A stretch of 64,000 nt of DNA from Fodinibius sp964490705 (lineage in GTDB: Bacteria; Bacteroidota; Rhodothermia; Balneolales; Balneolaceae). Location of the stretch: contig CAZBCG010000011.1 in NCBI GenBank assembly GCA_964490705.1, positions 1-64,000 of the forward strand, read 5' to 3'. The translations under genes were made by a program, and so were the position numbers. Below, in pieces: positions 62,256 to 64,000 of this stretch. Under the pieces are notes generated by a model. The model was given only the letters and a program-made list of their open reading frames with translations, ran no database searches and was not told the DNA's origin. How positions within the stretch are numbered: the first letter of the stretch is position 1; each line of letters starts with the position of its first letter.

Positions 62256-62463
62256 ATTTAGAATCTATTTTTACTGGTTGTGAGAGTTTTGGCAATTGTC
62301 GGGCGGCTGGTTTTCTCGTCCGGCGAATTTGTATTTCAAAGACTTGCCAAGTCTCTATATGTAGTTGATAAATGTTTGTAATCTATCTTGTGACGATGTT
62401 CCGCGTCGCCGCGTACAATACTTTGGGTTGCAACAAAGAGCACTGTAGCCAAAGATATTTGTG

Positions 62464-62787
62464 TTAGTTTTTCTCCTCTTTGGGATCAACGAGATTTTTA
62501 TCATTAATGAAATAGATCTCACATTCCTCTTCTATTTTATAGGGAATGCGTCGTCCTTTGCACTGGAATAACGCCTGTTCTTTGGCTCTTTCAATAGAAT
62601 CGTACCCATATCCATATCCCCAAACAGCTCGTCCATTCTTCCCTTTGGCAAATGCAAAAGCTTTATTCAGTTCTAGCTGGCTGTATTTTTCATATGCTTT
62701 GGGATATTGTTCTTGAAAAGACATTGCGCAACCCTGTACTCCCCAGAAGATGATTCCAAAAATTGTAACTTGTATGATAGTTTTCAT
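62464..62787 (-). CDS. Small lipoprotein with DUF4189-like pattern
   Basis: 107 residues with a signal ending FWGVQGC (Cys20). The mature part has GRAVWGYGYGYDSIERAKEQ, then ALFQCKGRR and EEECEIYFIND, a pattern of A.GY.S...A...AL..C......C.I....N found in small secreted DUF4189-type proteins; two cysteines (Cys76, Cys89) probably form a disulfide. Family assignment is tentative. No operon partner. Confidence 0.65.
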   Translation of the reverse strand: MKTIIQVTIFGIIFWGVQGCAMSFQEQYPKAYEKYSQLELNKAFAFAKGKNGRAVWGYGYGYDSIERAKEQALFQCKGRRIPYKIEEECEIYFINDKNLVDPKEEKN

Positions 62788-62976
62788 GATGAGCAGATGA
62801 TTTTGAAAACAAATATTATAGTTCTTAGCTGTTTTGAATGCAAAACATTTTCATATCTAAATAAGAGTAATATGTAGCATGCATTTGATTGATCTGTGTT
62901 CTATTCCAAAAGTGAAAAATCATTCGAATTTCCTTATCTTTACAGGCTTTTGAATTCCCAACGTTGATAACTCTCC
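62788..62976. promoter_or_regulatory. Upstream region of prfC
   Basis: AT-rich, without a gene. TATCTTTA (62935-62942) matches the -7 element seen before rnpB, 35 bases before the prfC start. A matching TTG at the right distance upstream is missing, so this is only suggestive. Confidence 0.35.
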
Positions 62977-64000
62977 ATGTCCCAACAGGATACTGTTACT
63001 AAATCTCAAAATAAGATCGAAGAAGAGGCCAAGCGGCGCAGGACCTTTGCAATTATTTCGCATCCCGATGCCGGAAAAACGACCCTCACCGAAAAGCTGC
63101 TTTTGTATGGAGGCGCAATTCACGAGGCCGGTTCCATTCGTCAGCGTAAGGCCAATCGGTATGCGGCCTCCGACTGGATGGCTATCGAGAAAGAGCGCGG
63201 AATTTCGGTGACCTCATCTGTGCTCCGGTTTGAGAAAGACAACATCAAGTTTAACCTGTTGGATACGCCCGGCCACAAAGATTTTTCTGAGGATACACTC
63301 CGAACACTCGTTGCCGCCGATACGGCCCTGATGGTGATCGACGTTGCCAAAGGCGTTGAGGAACAGACCGAGAAGCTTTTCGAAGTTTGCAAAATGCGTG
63401 AAATTCCTATTATCACTTTTGTAAACAAGTGCGACCGTCCGGGTTTGGAGCCGTTGGAAATCATTAGCAACATCGAAAATCAGCTGGGAATTGAAGCCAT
63501 TCCCGCATCGTGGCCGCTGGGGTATGGAAAGGATTTCCAGGGCATTTACGATCTGATCGGCAAGAAACTGCATCTGCAGAAAAAGGAAGAGCACGGGGCC
63601 AAGAAAGCCGAAACCGAGCTCTACGATCTGGAAGAAGGTATTGAGCAAGCACGTTTGTCGGATTTTGATAAAGAGAAGTTTCGCGAAGAAGTGCTGCTGA
63701 CCGAAGATATGATGGAGATGATGGACGAAGAGGCCTTTCTGGATGGAAAGGCTACGCCCGTATTTTTCGGATCGGCGCTCAACAACTTCGGGCTCGATGT
63801 ATTTCTGGATTACTTTTCAGAGTTGGCGAATCCTCCGCAGCGTTACCATGATGAAAACGATAACCCGCGGGATCTCGATAAGGGATTTTCGGGCTTCGTC
63901 TTTAAGATGCAGGCAAATATGAATCCCGATCACCGTGACTGTGCAGCGTTTATTCGTATTACATCGGGTAAGTTCGAGCGCGGCATTGAAGTGACTGAAA
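62977..64000 (+). CDS. prfC: Peptide chain release factor 3 (partial)
   Basis: GTPase that recycles RF1/RF2 from the ribosome after termination. The visible 341 residues run off the right edge, about 190 short of the usual 530. Visible are P-loop HPDAGKTT (29-36), the switch region ERGISVTSSVLRF, DTPGHKDF (about 89-96), NKCDRP (about 149-154) and the start of domain 2 (DKGFSGFVFKMQANMNP). ERGISVTSSV and RYAASDWM distinguish it from EF-G. Start ATG 62977; no other candidate fits. Confidence 0.95.
   Translation, partial: MSQQDTVTKSQNKIEEEAKRRRTFAIISHPDAGKTTLTEKLLLYGGAIHEAGSIRQRKANRYAASDWMAIEKERGISVTSSVLRFEKDNIKFNLLDTPGHKDFSEDTLRTLVAADTALMVIDVAKGVEEQTEKLFEVCKMREIPIITFVNKCDRPGLEPLEIISNIENQLGIEAIPASWPLGYGKDFQGIYDLIGKKLHLQKKEEHGAKKAETELYDLEEGIEQARLSDFDKEKFREEVLLTEDMMEMMDEEAFLDGKATPVFFGSALNNFGLDVFLDYFSELANPPQRYHDENDNPRDLDKGFSGFVFKMQANMNPDHRDCAAFIRITSGKFERGIEVTE

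Noticed and set aside
1..64000. CRISPR array, prophage or classical insertion sequence
   Set aside because: No regularly spaced direct repeats, phage structural genes or transposase genes were seen on either strand.

Overview
The window is a bacterial chromosome segment of moderate GC. The likely source is the Bacteroidota/Balneolota side of the FCB group, probably Balneolales-like; this is inferred from gene style, with no marker phylogeny. The main clues are a TonB-dependent receptor with an N-terminal carboxypeptidase-regulatory domain next to a DUF4249-like lipoprotein, many lipoproteins and secreted proteins, multiple large FtsX/MacB-type permeases, start codons with weak ribosome binding sites, and an RNase P RNA promoter resembling the Bacteroidota -33/-7 type. 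No tRNA, rRNA operon, CRISPR array, prophage or classical IS transposase was seen.

Layout: 1-4.5 kb is the ffh-rpsP-rimM-trmD-rplS translation/secretion operon (minus strand), with a very long acidic S16. 4.6-9 kb holds fabI, a secreted zinc metalloprotease and aat. 9-11.5 kb is an ECF sigma/anti-sigma/secreted-protein operon, divergent from a DUF4249-like/TonB receptor pair (11.7-14.9 kb). 14.9-22.7 kb (minus) carries a sulfotransferase-like gene overlapping a class IV aminotransferase, dxs, xseB, an AI-2E family membrane protein and comEC. 22.8-28.3 kb has an isoaspartyl peptidase, a frameshifted acidic protein gene, purine nucleoside phosphorylase, a DivIVA-domain gene, three tandem PspB-like membrane proteins and yggS. 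28.5-30.9 kb holds a Nif3-like gene, a coiled-coil gene whose zinc ribbon has lost its cysteines, and rnpB. 30.9-40.3 kb is housekeeping and stress functions: DUF3137/LemA, OsmC, MFS, MtfA, smpB, a site-2 protease, arginine deiminase and a SirB1-like protein. 40.5-43.9 kb has a two-domain glycosyltransferase and tandem small lipoproteins.

43.9-59.3 kb is the most system-like part. An NtrC-type regulator/histidine kinase pair is divergent from an ABC efflux set: membrane fusion protein, ATPase and three large permeases. Two near-identical palindromes (TGTTCGATTTCGAACA at 46770 and TGTTCGATTTCGCACA at 49590) each lie 88-89 bases upstream of a sequence with sigma-54 spacing (TGG-N8-TTG). This suggests that the neighbouring NtrC-type protein switches on both transcription units. 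Inside this set, between the fusion-protein and ATPase genes, sits a four-helix-bundle (23S rRNA intervening-sequence family) gene framed by 28-base imperfect inverted repeats. The same repeat core recurs, without a gene, as short palindromes at 23.9 kb and 49.5 kb. 59.3-64 kb holds an M61 peptidase, a DUF72 protein, a small lipoprotein and the 5' part of prfC, which runs off the window.
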